Below are positions 33,401-41,554 of a stretch of DNA of 64,000 nucleotides, piece by piece. The stretch is from Niabella beijingensis (GTDB lineage Bacteria; Bacteroidota; Bacteroidia; Chitinophagales; Chitinophagaceae): the NCBI RefSeq assembly GCF_020034665.1, contig NZ_JAIQDI010000002.1, positions 1,984,001 to 2,048,000 on the forward strand, read 5' to 3'. Position numbers and translations under genes: made by a program. How positions within the stretch are numbered: the first letter of the stretch is position 1; every line of letters begins with the position of its first letter. The notes below the pieces were generated by a model. That model was not told the DNA's origin and did no database searches. It saw only the letters and a program-made list of their open reading frames with translations.

Positions 33401-35493
33401 TCCTTTGCCAGCAGGTATTTTTCTGAAATGGTTTCAGGTCTTCCCGGCCGGTTCACGTCATAACCGAAGATATCTCCAACATTACATCCCATCATATTAA
33501 ACAGGGGATATTTTCCTGCATTGGAATAGTTCCCGGGATTTTCTAGATTATAATCGAGTGTAGTGGAAGAAGAGTGTCCGAAATAAGTAAGCATTCCGAT
33601 ACCACCGTTGATCAGGTTGCGGAGCCGGTCGTTGCTGGATCCCTGTGATTCCCCGGATGCGCTCTTTAAAAAATCGCTGACAGAAGCCCCATACAGGGTA
33701 TCCGCTATGATCGCCTTCTGCTTTTCCAGTAAGCTGTAGAGCAAACTGCTGGTGGCATCATCACTGGCTCCTACAATATGAGCCACATTCTTCTTCCAGC
33801 TGCTTTCATTGATGCCCGGAGGTGTATTTGCCAGTTGCTGCTCGTATTGTTTTACTTTTTCCAGGTAAACGGCCACTTCATTCCCATTCAAAACAGACAG
33901 CCTTCCGATGGAGGTAAGCGGCTGAGAACTGCTGCCTTCCGCGCTCAGCAACACATCTGATGCAGGATACCCGAAAGTAGGTACCAGGTTAAGCTGCGCC
34001 AGTTGAGCTCCGAGTGCCCCGGACGGATAGGAACGGGAAACATAGTAAGAAACGCCTTTCCCTATCAGGAATGCTTCTTTAGGAGCTGCCGAAAACCGGG
34101 CCCTGGCAAACCTAAGGAAATTCCGGACACTCAGGGAATGATAGCTGATACCAAATGCAAACTGGTCGATGAGCTGATCCATCAGATAGATCTTTGCATT
34201 ATACCCGCCTCCTGCAGCAGACGCCCGGTAATCGCGGTAATCATTTACAGGTTGCGACCCATTGCTGCCTGTGAGCAACGACCGGTCGGTGATCATCAGG
34301 TAATCCCCCTGGTTCTGGGTGGCGGCATAGTTTACAAATGTCCGTGGTTCCAGCGAAGGGACGGTTCTGATATTGGCAGCAGCCTGACTCACCAGCACCA
34401 GGTCCTGTGTCTGTCCCGCAGCAGGTAAGAATACTTTTAATAAAGAAGCATTGCCTGCATCCACATCATAGCGCCGGCCATTTGTCTGATCGTATAATAC
34501 CGGAGCTCCGCCGGAAAAACTGAAACCGGATATCTCTAAGTAATACCCGGAGCTTCTGGCGGGCAGACTGAACCTGAAATTGGAAGCCCCGCCAAAATTG
34601 AATTTACGCGGATAGGTAAGCTTTACAGACATCAGCCGCATCCGGCTGGGAACCGAAGCCACATTTGTAACCGCAAAACTTTCCGAACCGCCGTTAAGAA
34701 TCGTTGCCGGCATGGTTCTGGTCAGTGCCAAAAAATTATAGTTGGAAAAGGACTGATCAAATACCGAATTTCCGTTTATGGTAAACTGTACTTTACGGAT
34801 AGCCACGTTATTTCCGGCTACATTCAGCTTAACGGAAACATCCGGTCCGCCTGCGCCGGTATAGGCATACAGGTTCCTCTGATAGCTCCGGGATCTTCCT
34901 TCGGCAATCTCTGTTGATGCCCATCCTTCCCCTTCCTCAAAAGAAGAGGTATACAGGGTTCCGATACCGGTTCCCTCGGCCCGGCCGAGGTGCATCTGTT
35001 CGCTGAAACTGGTATCTGCCTGATAAATAAAGTAAGGCTCTGCCGTAACACCGGGCGGCACAGGGTTGGCGGTTTGTACCATCCTTTTATTACCACCTGC
35101 CGGATTCACCGTTAAAAAATAAGCCGCAGAATCAGTAAAGAGACTTCTGGCATCAGAAAGCTGCTGGTCCGGAATCCTGTAAAGCGGGTTATCCGGCTTG
35201 CCGTCATTCATCTGTCCCCAGAACTCAATATACCCTCCGGTGCCCAATGCTCCGGTACCAACAGAAGTGTAAAGGGGCACTTCTTCCCCATTGTGCCATA
35301 ACTGGAAATGTGCCGCATCCACTGATCCGAGGTTCACAGCCGCAAGCGTGGCTCCGGAGATGCGGTATATCCCGTTTGCTGCGACCTTGAATTTGTAATA
35401 GGTTTTGCTATAATCGATCCATTCATTATTGAATTGCTGCGCGCCGGCAATAAGTGAAAAGAACAGCAATCCTATAGTAAGCAGCTTTTTCAT
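30421..35493 (-). CDS. porU2: Gingipain-type (C25) protease, type IX secretion sortase PorU2-like
   Basis: A 1690-residue exported protein: signal peptide (1-19), beta-rich N-terminal domain as in PorU, a C25/gingipain catalytic domain with His640 in TYFGHSSSTTLDY and Cys670 in FNMMGCNVGDIFGYD, followed by EKYLLAKDGGSIGMLAGTSVGY, then several CARDB/Ig-like modules, and a C-terminal FlgD-like domain (NYPNPFTTATAF at 1579, GRNITEFRWDGTDQYGQ, NGVYLYRV), ending KMYLMR. PorU cleaves T9SS C-terminal signals and attaches cargo to A-LPS; the longer form in this group is annotated PorU2. It lies 14 bases behind a PorV/PorQ-family gene, its usual partner. The unusual size and terminal domain separate it from classical PorU (about 1100-1300). 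Confidence 0.8.
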   Translation of the reverse strand: MKKLLTIGLLFFSLIAGAQQFNNEWIDYSKTYYKFKVAANGIYRISGATLAAVNLGSVDAAHFQLWHNGEEVPLYTSVGTGALGTGGYIEFWGQMNDGKPDNPLYRIPDQQLSDARSLFTDSAAYFLTVNPAGGNKRMVQTANPVPPGVTAEPYFIYQADTSFSEQMHLGRAEGTGIGTLYTSSFEEGEGWASTEIAEGRSRSYQRNLYAYTGAGGPDVSVKLNVAGNNVAIRKVQFTINGNSVFDQSFSNYNFLALTRTMPATILNGGSESFAVTNVASVPSRMRLMSVKLTYPRKFNFGGASNFRFSLPARSSGYYLEISGFSFSGGAPVLYDQTNGRRYDVDAGNASLLKVFLPAAGQTQDLVLVSQAAANIRTVPSLEPRTFVNYAATQNQGDYLMITDRSLLTGSNGSQPVNDYRDYRASAAGGGYNAKIYLMDQLIDQFAFGISYHSLSVRNFLRFARARFSAAPKEAFLIGKGVSYYVSRSYPSGALGAQLAQLNLVPTFGYPASDVLLSAEGSSSQPLTSIGRLSVLNGNEVAVYLEKVKQYEQQLANTPPGINESSWKKNVAHIVGASDDATSSLLYSLLEKQKAIIADTLYGASVSDFLKSASGESQGSSNDRLRNLINGGIGMLTYFGHSSSTTLDYNLENPGNYSNAGKYPLFNMMGCNVGDIFGYDVNRPGRPETISEKYLLAKDGGSIGMLAGTSVGYISTLDFYNTKLYTLMSGKDYGQSIGTLMASTIAAVFKESSETPLLQRAQCEQYTLNGDPAIRLYQFDKPDYTIEDASVSITPAFISVAEKDFTVKATIHNLGKAISKKVIVELKRTYPDQSSEVFKRDTLSAIRFSDSVTFTIPVDPLRDKGANKVTVSIDPDNLIPELNKGNNAITKDIFIYQDELRPVYPYDYGIVNKQNLLFTASTADPFAASKQYIMELDTSRLFNSAAKVTTTKTASGGIVEFQPSVSFRDKTVYYWRVADVPAAGETPHWNYASFTYINGNQTGFSQSHYYQLQDLNLSQLKAGTGDRLFHFDSTISSIFTSTGFFPNANAASDLELRINEVTAQRWMLSPASGAGNVNNYTLRFYVVENRMMRTWNNEDLGTSGKYGSVRPIPAQSNTIPTFFQFKVRTPQERKNVMDFMDSIPKNYFIVITNSPMLPNVLPSEWKADEAVYGTGNTLYHKLQKEGVTILDNIKTDAPFLLFLQKGSGRPLKEVMGSVQTDKLAETVDVRTILHEGSYQTPLFGPAKKWQTLTWDGASLESPGTDIFSLEIFGVTKNGNETSLLRDLSPADKTIDLSSIDAKQYPGLKVMLHVKDTTHFTPYQPKNIKAFYQPAPEGALAPNLYFSAKDTLDPGEPLNLGIAFKNVSDYNFDSMTVRLSIRDRNNAETVIPVPKQKALAVGDTIKLNIPLATQKYSGNNTVFLDINPDDNQPEQYHFNNFFYKNIYVRSDSSSPFMDVTFDGTHILNKDIVSSKPDILIKLTDDAKWLLLDNPDLIQVQLVNKTKEITYNYKVGTDTLRFTPAGQDGNNTATMNFKPHMDDGDYELLVTAKDQSGNEAGQIRYRVAFQVINKPMISNMLNYPNPFTTATAFVFTLTGAEVPQNIRIQILTITGKIVREITKAELGPLRIGRNITEFRWDGTDQYGQKLANGVYLYRVITNLNGKSLDKYRAKDDNTDKYFNKGYGKMYLMR

Positions 35494-35507
35494 CAGTCTT
35501 TCACTTA

Positions 35508-36617
35508 TTAGTTATTTTTTCTTTTTCTGCGAAAATCCATTTTGAGCGAGAACACGTGGGTAAACAATGGATTCGACTGGTTTGCGAGGTTAGTAAAGGC
35601 ATAGTCCACCATAAACGACTGGATCCGGAAACCCACTCCCACACTCGGTTGAAAGATCCATACCTTTTTAAGATTCAGGGTGTCCCCGTCTGCCAGTCCT
35701 TTCTGGAAATTGTTCACCCCGCCCCGGATAAATACAATATCCTTGTAGTTGTATTCCAGTCCTACTTTCGGGTCGATGCTGACAGGATCCCCGCTTACCA
35801 CGGTGTTCCTCCTGCCGTCAAACGTCACATCAAAATTTGCTTCGGCCAGCAATCCCGATTTTTTACCGATCGGGAAAACACGGGCACCTCCCAGTATCAG
35901 CCGGGGGGAAGTGAGCTCTGTCGACTTCACCGGAATATCATTTTTTGCCAGGTACAGGGCCTCTTTTTCTTCTTCGGTGAAATTGAAGGCCCAGCTGTTG
36001 AAGGTGGTAGTAAGATCCCGGCCTACCACACCAAACCGCCATTTATCCTGAATGATCTGCACGCCGGCATCCAGACCGAATCCCCAGGCCTTGGCAAAGC
36101 TTCCCACACTGCGGTGAATGACCTTTGCGTTCACGCCTATGTTCACATTTTTCTTTTCTGTTTGCCGCAGGTTCTGCGAATAGGATAACAGAAATCCGTA
36201 ATCAGCTGAAGAAAACGACTTAATATTATTGTAATTGATCGATCCGTCGGGCTCCACCAGAAAAAGGGTATTCATGATATCATCTACGGCAAAACGAAGG
36301 GCGGTAACACCCAGTGTCCGTTTGGGGCTGGTAGTGGGCAACGTTACGTTCAGGTAATCATATTTTCCGATACCGGCAAAATATTCTGCGTGCATCAGGT
36401 TCACCTGGATATCGTCCTGAACATTCACCAGTCCTGCAGGATTCCAGTATCCCGCGGTACCATCCTGCACACTGGCCACCTGGGCGCTTCCCATTCCCAA
36501 TCCCCTGGCACCTGCGCCAATATTCAGAAATTCATTGGAATACTTCCGGAACTGGGCTTCTGAAGCAACAGCAACCAGCAATAACGGCAGTAAAAAGCAT
36601 AGCTTGAATGCCTTCAT
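35508..36617 (-). CDS. PorV/PorQ family outer membrane protein
   Basis: A 369-residue outer membrane protein with a signal peptide (1-21, ending SEAQ), the family motif FLNIGAGARGLGMGSAQVAS (31-50) and VQDGTAGYWNPAGLVNV, followed by about 14 barrel strands (LGVTALRFAVDDI, NIGVNAKVIHRSVGSFAKAWGFGLDAGVQI and so on) of the FadL-like type. PorV shuttles T9SS cargo to the PorU sortase; PorQ tethers PorZ. Direct co-transcription with the PorU2-like gene suggests that this is the dedicated shuttle (sometimes called PorV2). The C-terminus HVFSLKMDFRRKRKNN is a final strand with a basic tail. Confidence 0.85.
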   Translation of the reverse strand: MKAFKLCFLLPLLLVAVASEAQFRKYSNEFLNIGAGARGLGMGSAQVASVQDGTAGYWNPAGLVNVQDDIQVNLMHAEYFAGIGKYDYLNVTLPTTSPKRTLGVTALRFAVDDIMNTLFLVEPDGSINYNNIKSFSSADYGFLLSYSQNLRQTEKKNVNIGVNAKVIHRSVGSFAKAWGFGLDAGVQIIQDKWRFGVVGRDLTTTFNSWAFNFTEEEKEALYLAKNDIPVKSTELTSPRLILGGARVFPIGKKSGLLAEANFDVTFDGRRNTVVSGDPVSIDPKVGLEYNYKDIVFIRGGVNNFQKGLADGDTLNLKKVWIFQPSVGVGFRIQSFMVDYAFTNLANQSNPLFTHVFSLKMDFRRKRKNN

Positions 36618-36784
36618 TCTCTCAGATCAAGTTTTAGGTCCACAATTTTCCGGTAAGTGTAATTATCCGCAGCGAAAATAGGTATAAAGCGTTTACAAAC
36701 ATCGCTTTTTAGTCCAGTTTGATGATTTCTTCGCCCGGCAGTGTAAAACCCGGCATGAAGATTCATTCTTACCGGCAGATGGCG

Positions 36785-36792
36785 TACCTTTG
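36785..36792 (+). promoter_or_regulatory. -7 box of tyrS
   Basis: TACCTTTG, continuing CAGCC, 24 bases before the ATG. A TTC at 36762-36764 is 20 bases upstream, a weak -33 element. Confidence 0.65.
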
Positions 36793-36816
36793 CAGCCTTT
36801 AATAAAGGGATAGATT

Positions 36817-38094
36817 ATGAACGTTATATCAGAACTGAAATGGAGGGGCATGATCCAGGATATCATACCAGGTACCGAAGAGCAGCTGAACCGGGAGATG
36901 ACCACCGGGTATATCGGGTTCGACCCCACGGCCACCAGTCTGCATATCGGAAGCCTCGTACCTATTTTATTACTGGTACATCTTCAAAAAGCCGGTCACC
37001 GGCCGGTAGCCCTTGTTGGGGGAGCCACGGGCATGATCGGTGATCCCAGCGGAAAAAGCGAGGAGCGGAACCTGCTGAATGAAGCCACCCTGGCAGCAAA
37101 TATTGCGGGTATAAAAAACCAGCTGGAAAAATACCTGGACTTCTCTCCTTCCCATCCCAATGCCGCCATTATGGTAAACAACTACGACTGGTTCAAAGGC
37201 ATCAGCTTCCTGGAGTTTCTGCGGGATGCGGGCAAGCACATTACGGTTAACTATATGATGGCGAAGGACAGTGTAAAGAAACGCTTTGAAGGCGAAGTAG
37301 GTATCAGCTATACCGAGTTCGCCTACCAGCTGATGCAGGGCTATGATTTTTATCATTTATATACCACACAGGGCGTAAAGCTGCAGATGGGCGGCAGCGA
37401 CCAGTGGGGCAATATCACTACCGGAACAGAATTTATCCGCCGTAAGGCCGGCCAGGAGGCTTTTGCCTTTACCTGCCCACTTATCCGTAAAGCTGACGGT
37501 ACCAAGTTCGGAAAGACCGAAAAAGGCAATGTATGGCTGGATCCCGAAAAAACATCTCCCTACCAGTTCTACCAGTTCTGGCTCAATACCAGCGATGAGG
37601 ATGCGGTTTCCTGGATAAAAATATTCACCTTCCTGGATCAGCCGACTATCGAAGAACTAAACCGTTTGCACGGGCAAAACCCGGCGGAGCGGTTACTTCA
37701 GAAAACCCTGGCAAAGGAGATCACCATTTTTGTACATGGTGCGGAGGAATATGAAAAAGCGGTCATTACTACCGAAAAATTATTTGCCAACCAGAGCCGG
37801 CCAGCGGCAGAAATGAGCATTGAAGACCTGGAAGGACTTGAAGGTGTTGTAAAAGCGGTTATCGCTAAAGCGGTACTGGAACAGGGCGTTGACGTCGTAT
37901 CACTGCTGGCGGATACCAAAATAGCGCCCAGCAAAGGTGAAGCCCGGAAACTGGTCCAGGGCGGAGGCATCAGCATCAACCGTGAGAAGGTGACCGATCT
38001 TCAACTGAAAGTTACCGGCCTGCATCTGTTACACGACCGGTATATCCTGCTGCAAAAAGGGAAAAAGAATTATTACCTGGTAGAAGTACAGTAG
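36817..38094 (+). CDS. tyrS: Tyrosyl-tRNA synthetase
   Basis: The 425-residue class I synthetase has the HIGH-type motif SLHIGSLVP (about 45-53), the tyrosine pocket (YQLMQGYDFYHLY, QMGGSDQWGNITTG) and the KMSKS-type loop KFGKTEKGN, followed by the anticodon-binding alpha domain and an S4 RNA-binding domain at the C-terminus (LVQGGGISINREKV). Length is as expected for bacterial TyrRS. It diverges from the PorV-like gene. No T-box is present; the promoter is of the phylum's usual type. Confidence 0.97.
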   Translation: MNVISELKWRGMIQDIIPGTEEQLNREMTTGYIGFDPTATSLHIGSLVPILLLVHLQKAGHRPVALVGGATGMIGDPSGKSEERNLLNEATLAANIAGIKNQLEKYLDFSPSHPNAAIMVNNYDWFKGISFLEFLRDAGKHITVNYMMAKDSVKKRFEGEVGISYTEFAYQLMQGYDFYHLYTTQGVKLQMGGSDQWGNITTGTEFIRRKAGQEAFAFTCPLIRKADGTKFGKTEKGNVWLDPEKTSPYQFYQFWLNTSDEDAVSWIKIFTFLDQPTIEELNRLHGQNPAERLLQKTLAKEITIFVHGAEEYEKAVITTEKLFANQSRPAAEMSIEDLEGLEGVVKAVIAKAVLEQGVDVVSLLADTKIAPSKGEARKLVQGGGISINREKVTDLQLKVTGLHLLHDRYILLQKGKKNYYLVEVQ

Positions 38095-38140
38095 TGCACC
38101 CCCAGGTTTTTCAGGACGAACTCATCAATCTTGTCCTATT

Positions 38141-38260
38141 CCTTTACGGCCTTTGCGGTTAAATTATAAACCGCAAAGAACGGAAAGGGACGCAAGGTTT
38201 TTTTGTACGGTCTGTTATGTTCCCCTACCCTTTGCGGCCTTCGCAATCTTTGCGGTTAAA
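38141..38260. repeat. Three copies of a CCTTTGCGG...CTTTGCGGTT intergenic repeat
   Basis: Copies: 38141-38163 (CCTTTACGGCCTTTGCGGTTAAA-like), an inverted copy at 38169-38197, and 38229-38260 ending CTTTGCGGTTAAA. TTTGCGGTT (38152-38160) and AACCGCAAA (38169-38177) form a hairpin that may end tyrS transcription. Similar CTTTGCG-type repeats are scattered in many genomes; origin not determined. Confidence 0.6.
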
Positions 38261-38271
38261 AAACAGCTTAA

Positions 38272-38955
38272 TTACTTCAATGTCTTGATCACCTTCCACA
38301 TCGCATCAGCTACAAGCTGATTGCCTTTTGCATTGAGGTGTACACGGTCAACCGTGAGGATGCCTTTTTCGTTATTCTCAGGGTTATTCTGCTGCAGGTA
38401 ATCCAGGAATATTTTGCGAAGATCCACCAGGGGCACTTCATTTTTGGCCGCATACTCCCGGATCCATTTAGCATACTGGTTCAGATCCCCATCCTGTTGA
38501 TTGGAGAAATCATTCCGTTCGCCAATTACCGAAGGCGTGCATACCACCGGCTGAATGCCCTGTTTCTTCAATGTGGAAATGATAGCATCGTAAAATTTAC
38601 CAAACTTATCAAAATCGGTTCCCGTTCCCGAGGATGTTTTGTGCCACACATCATTGATACCTACATATACCAGGACTATATCCGGCTTTTGGTCCAGCAC
38701 ATCGGGCTGAAACCGCAGGAAAAGGTCATACACCTTGTTTCCCCCGATCCCTTTTCCCACAAATTCAAACTGGTCCGCCAGGTGCTCAACCTTGCTCATA
38801 CTATCGATCCGCGTGATATACCCGCCTGGCGCCGCACCCTGCTGGGTAATGGAATCACCAAAAAAGATCACCTTCTTTTTCTTAACCGGCTGGAACGCGA
38901 GCAACAATAATAACACAGGCAGCAGCACTGCTGTTTTTTTCACCATCATTTTCAT
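38272..38955 (-). CDS. SGNH/GDSL-family hydrolase, exported
   Basis: The 227-residue protein has a hydrophobic signal segment (about 7-21) and the blocks of SGNH esterases: FFGDSITQQG (block I, Ser35), GKGIGGNKVYDL (block II Gly), VYVGINDVWH (block III Asn) and DRVHLNAKGNQLVADAMW (block V Asp/His). It probably deacylates a carbohydrate or lipid in the periplasm. No lipobox. It is encoded alone between tyrS (convergent) and the exonuclease fusion. Substrate unknown; similar enzymes act on rhamnogalacturonan or acetylxylan. Confidence 0.85.
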   Translation of the reverse strand: MKMMVKKTAVLLPVLLLLLAFQPVKKKKVIFFGDSITQQGAAPGGYITRIDSMSKVEHLADQFEFVGKGIGGNKVYDLFLRFQPDVLDQKPDIVLVYVGINDVWHKTSSGTGTDFDKFGKFYDAIISTLKKQGIQPVVCTPSVIGERNDFSNQQDGDLNQYAKWIREYAAKNEVPLVDLRKIFLDYLQQNNPENNEKGILTVDRVHLNAKGNQLVADAMWKVIKTLK

Positions 38956-39091
38956 TATATTTTATACTATTAATAAAAGCATACAGCGTTAGAGGGCAAG
39001 CGGCAAAAGTAAAAGAAGGCATTGCACACGTCATCGTTTCACACATCGTCTTTTGTCATCTGGGACCTCGTTTAAAAAACCGGGCATAAAA

Positions 39092-40486
39092 TTACTGACA
39101 TTCGGTCAAGTTCAGTGATTCGAACCGGATAATTTTAGAAGGGTATCTTTTGGCATAGGCAAACAGCATATTCGTAATGGTACTGTTTTCTTTATAAGGT
39201 GTTATAGATTCACGGAGTTGATCCGGCTGCTCGATCGGTATCGTATCTGAAATAAATCCCATACCGTAAAAGCTTCCCTTCCATACGAGGATGCAGGACC
39301 GTTCATCCTGGTGAATGCCGCTGTCTACAATTGCAAAGGAGGGCTGTTCGTTCAGGTGCCTGATGGCTTCCAGCACCCGCCCGTTATAATCTTCGGGCCT
39401 TTCTTCTTTTTCGCAGGCGCCCCTGCATTGCTGCCGGTGCAATGCTTCATCATACAAAGGGGCCTCAATAAAACACAGCCGCGGACATAAAGCATAATCG
39501 TGCACCAGCTGCCGGAGCGAAGCCCTGGCGTTCTCGATCTGATGGTAAGAGCTGAGCAGGGTCCTGCCCCGGGTCATCCGGTCTACACAAAGCCGCAGAT
39601 ACCCGTTCTGGTCTTCATAAGAAATAATCCCATACAATTCTTCCCTTCGTTTCTGCGAAGCGTTGAACCGTGGCCAGAGCCGCCTGATTTCGGTCGATTC
39701 TTTTACTGCCGCCATCAGCTCGGTACCACATTCTTCAAAACTGATGCGGTACACGTGGCGCATAAAATTCTGCTTTTGCCGGCTGGTGGAGTTATTGCTG
39801 AAATGGCTGCTTACCCGGTAACGGATGTTCTTTGCCTTGCCCACATATACGATCTTTCCCTTATCATCATGAAAATAATAAACCCCGGGGGTATAGGGCA
39901 GCTGGTCAAAGTCGGACTTGGGTACATTGGGGGGCAATACCTGCTCCTTGGATGTTTTTCGAAGGCTTTTGACGATATGGCCTTCGGTATCTTTTTGCAG
40001 CAGGAGCTGGAACAACGCAACGGTGGCATCCATATCTCCGCCGGCCCGGTGTTTATTGTAATGCCGTATTCCAAGTGCTTCACAAAGACGGCCCAGACCA
40101 TAAGAGGCGTGTCCCGGCAGCAATTTACGGCTCAGCCGAACGGTACAGAGTTTGTTGCTGACCAATTCATACCCGCATGCAGCCAGCTGGCTTTTTACAA
40201 ATGAATAATCGAAATTGACACTGTGTGCTACAAAAATCCTGTCGTGCAGCAGTTCATACACCTGTGCTGCGATCCCTTCAAATAAAGGCGCATCTTCCAC
40301 CATTTCATTACTGATACCCGTGAGCGCCTGTATATACCCGGGGATGCTGTGTACCGGGTTTACCAGGCTTTCAAAGCGTTCCAGAACCGTACCTTCCGCA
40401 TCCAGCACCTGGATGGAAATCTCCGTTATGCCGCTGGCTGCCGCATAAGAACCGGTTGTTTCAATATCAACAATTGCATATTGCAT
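39092..40486 (-). CDS. DnaQ-like 3'-5' exonuclease fused to GIY-YIG nuclease domain
   Basis: A 464-residue fusion. The N-terminal part (1-165) is a DEDDh exonuclease with DIETTG at 7-12, HSVNFDYSFVKSQL and HRAGGDMDATVALFQLL (His and Asp). From about 205 a GIY-YIG nuclease domain of the UvrC N-terminal type follows (GVYYFHDDKGKIVYVGKAKNIRYRVSSHF; described by position), continuing to a Cys-rich stretch (QCRGACEKEE) as in UvrC/Cho. Such fusions are known in Bacteroidota and Actinobacteria and are expected to incise and trim damaged DNA, but lack the UvrC helix-hairpin-helix and RNase H-like half. Independent of other repair genes here. Confidence 0.88.
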   Translation of the reverse strand: MQYAIVDIETTGSYAAASGITEISIQVLDAEGTVLERFESLVNPVHSIPGYIQALTGISNEMVEDAPLFEGIAAQVYELLHDRIFVAHSVNFDYSFVKSQLAACGYELVSNKLCTVRLSRKLLPGHASYGLGRLCEALGIRHYNKHRAGGDMDATVALFQLLLQKDTEGHIVKSLRKTSKEQVLPPNVPKSDFDQLPYTPGVYYFHDDKGKIVYVGKAKNIRYRVSSHFSNNSTSRQKQNFMRHVYRISFEECGTELMAAVKESTEIRRLWPRFNASQKRREELYGIISYEDQNGYLRLCVDRMTRGRTLLSSYHQIENARASLRQLVHDYALCPRLCFIEAPLYDEALHRQQCRGACEKEERPEDYNGRVLEAIRHLNEQPSFAIVDSGIHQDERSCILVWKGSFYGMGFISDTIPIEQPDQLRESITPYKENSTITNMLFAYAKRYPSKIIRFESLNLTECQ

Positions 40487-40542
40487 TCCTGTAAAAGGCT
40501 AATTTCGCAAAAAAATCAAATTTGAACGAGGAAAAATTTATC

Positions 40543-41466
40543 ATGTTCCGCAACCGGCTGACCAAGGTTTACCGGCATCTTTCCAAACAGGCTCAAAAAC
40601 AGGGGGTTAGTTGTTACCGTATCTACGATCATGATCTGCCGGAGTTTCCGGTTTGCATTGAACGGTATGAAAATTATATCTATATCGCGGAATACAAACG
40701 GCGGCACGGCATGGAGGAACACCAGCACCAGCAATGGATGACACAAACTATAACGGTTGTTGCAACAGTAACGGGTATCCCCGAAACGAACATCCATACC
40801 AAGCTCCGCCAGCGGAAGGCCGGCCGCCAGGGTCAGTACCAAAAGACCGACCAAACCCGTAATGAGATCACCGTGCAGGAGAACGGTTTAAAATTTATTG
40901 TAAACCTCGAAGACTACCTGGATACAGGACTTTTCCTGGACCACCGCATCACACGTAAGCTGGTGCAGGAGCAGAGCGATCGGCAGCGGGTATTGAACCT
41001 TTTTGCCTATACCGGGTCGTTTTCTGTTTATGCAGCAGCAGGTGGGGCGGCGCTGATCACTACTGTGGACCTTTCAGGCACCTATACCCGGTGGGCGGAA
41101 CGGAACATGCAGTTGAATGACTTTACACGGCGGGGATACACTTTTGTGCAGGCAGATGCACTACAATTTATCAGGCAGGCGGCCACCGGATCTTATGATA
41201 TCATCGTGCTGGATCCGCCTACCTTCAGCAACAGCAAAAAAACTGATACCGTTTTAGACATTCAGCGCGACCATGTTTTGCTGATCAATGAATGCCTGCG
41301 GTTGCTAAGTCCGGGAGGCACATTGTATTTCAGTACCAATGCCCGGAAATTTGTTCTGGATGCCGGTAAATTGCAAACGGACAAGATAAAGGACATCACC
41401 AAAACCACGACTCCATTTGATTTTGAGGGAAAATTGTTCCGATGGTGTTATAAGATAGAGAAGTAA
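40543..41466 (+). CDS. RlmK-type SAM-dependent rRNA methyltransferase
   Basis: A roughly 307-residue protein homologous to the C-terminal half (RlmK) of RlmKL, which makes m7G2069 in 23S rRNA. Visible: MFRNRLTKVYRHLSKQAQKQG, CYRIYDHDLPEFPVCIERY, DTGLFLDHRITRKL, SAM-binding NLFAYTGSFSVYAAAGGA and LDPPTFSNSK. In Escherichia coli this half is fused to RlmL (THUMP-containing); here it stands alone. The start could also be the TTG at 40522 (MNEEKFI preceding), but the ATG at 40543 fits the homologous start of the domain. It is divergent from the exonuclease fusion. Confidence 0.85.
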   Translation: MFRNRLTKVYRHLSKQAQKQGVSCYRIYDHDLPEFPVCIERYENYIYIAEYKRRHGMEEHQHQQWMTQTITVVATVTGIPETNIHTKLRQRKAGRQGQYQKTDQTRNEITVQENGLKFIVNLEDYLDTGLFLDHRITRKLVQEQSDRQRVLNLFAYTGSFSVYAAAGGAALITTVDLSGTYTRWAERNMQLNDFTRRGYTFVQADALQFIRQAATGSYDIIVLDPPTFSNSKKTDTVLDIQRDHVLLINECLRLLSPGGTLYFSTNARKFVLDAGKLQTDKIKDITKTTTPFDFEGKLFRWCYKIEK

Positions 41467-41480
41467 ACGCTCCGCAATCA

Positions 41481-41517
41481 GATATCAGATCTCAGAATTC
41501 AGAATTGAGAATTGAGC
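41481..41517. repeat. Short direct repeats of AGAATT/AGATATC type
   Basis: Between 41467 and 41554 the sequence cycles through near copies of CAGAATTCAGAATTGAGAATTGAG. Another such low-complexity tract (AGCTGTCAGTAATCAGCTATTAG) is at 52968-52992. No function visible. Confidence 0.4.
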
Positions 41518-41554
41518 AGGTCTTTTCACCATTCATCGCTCACCGGCAAACGGA

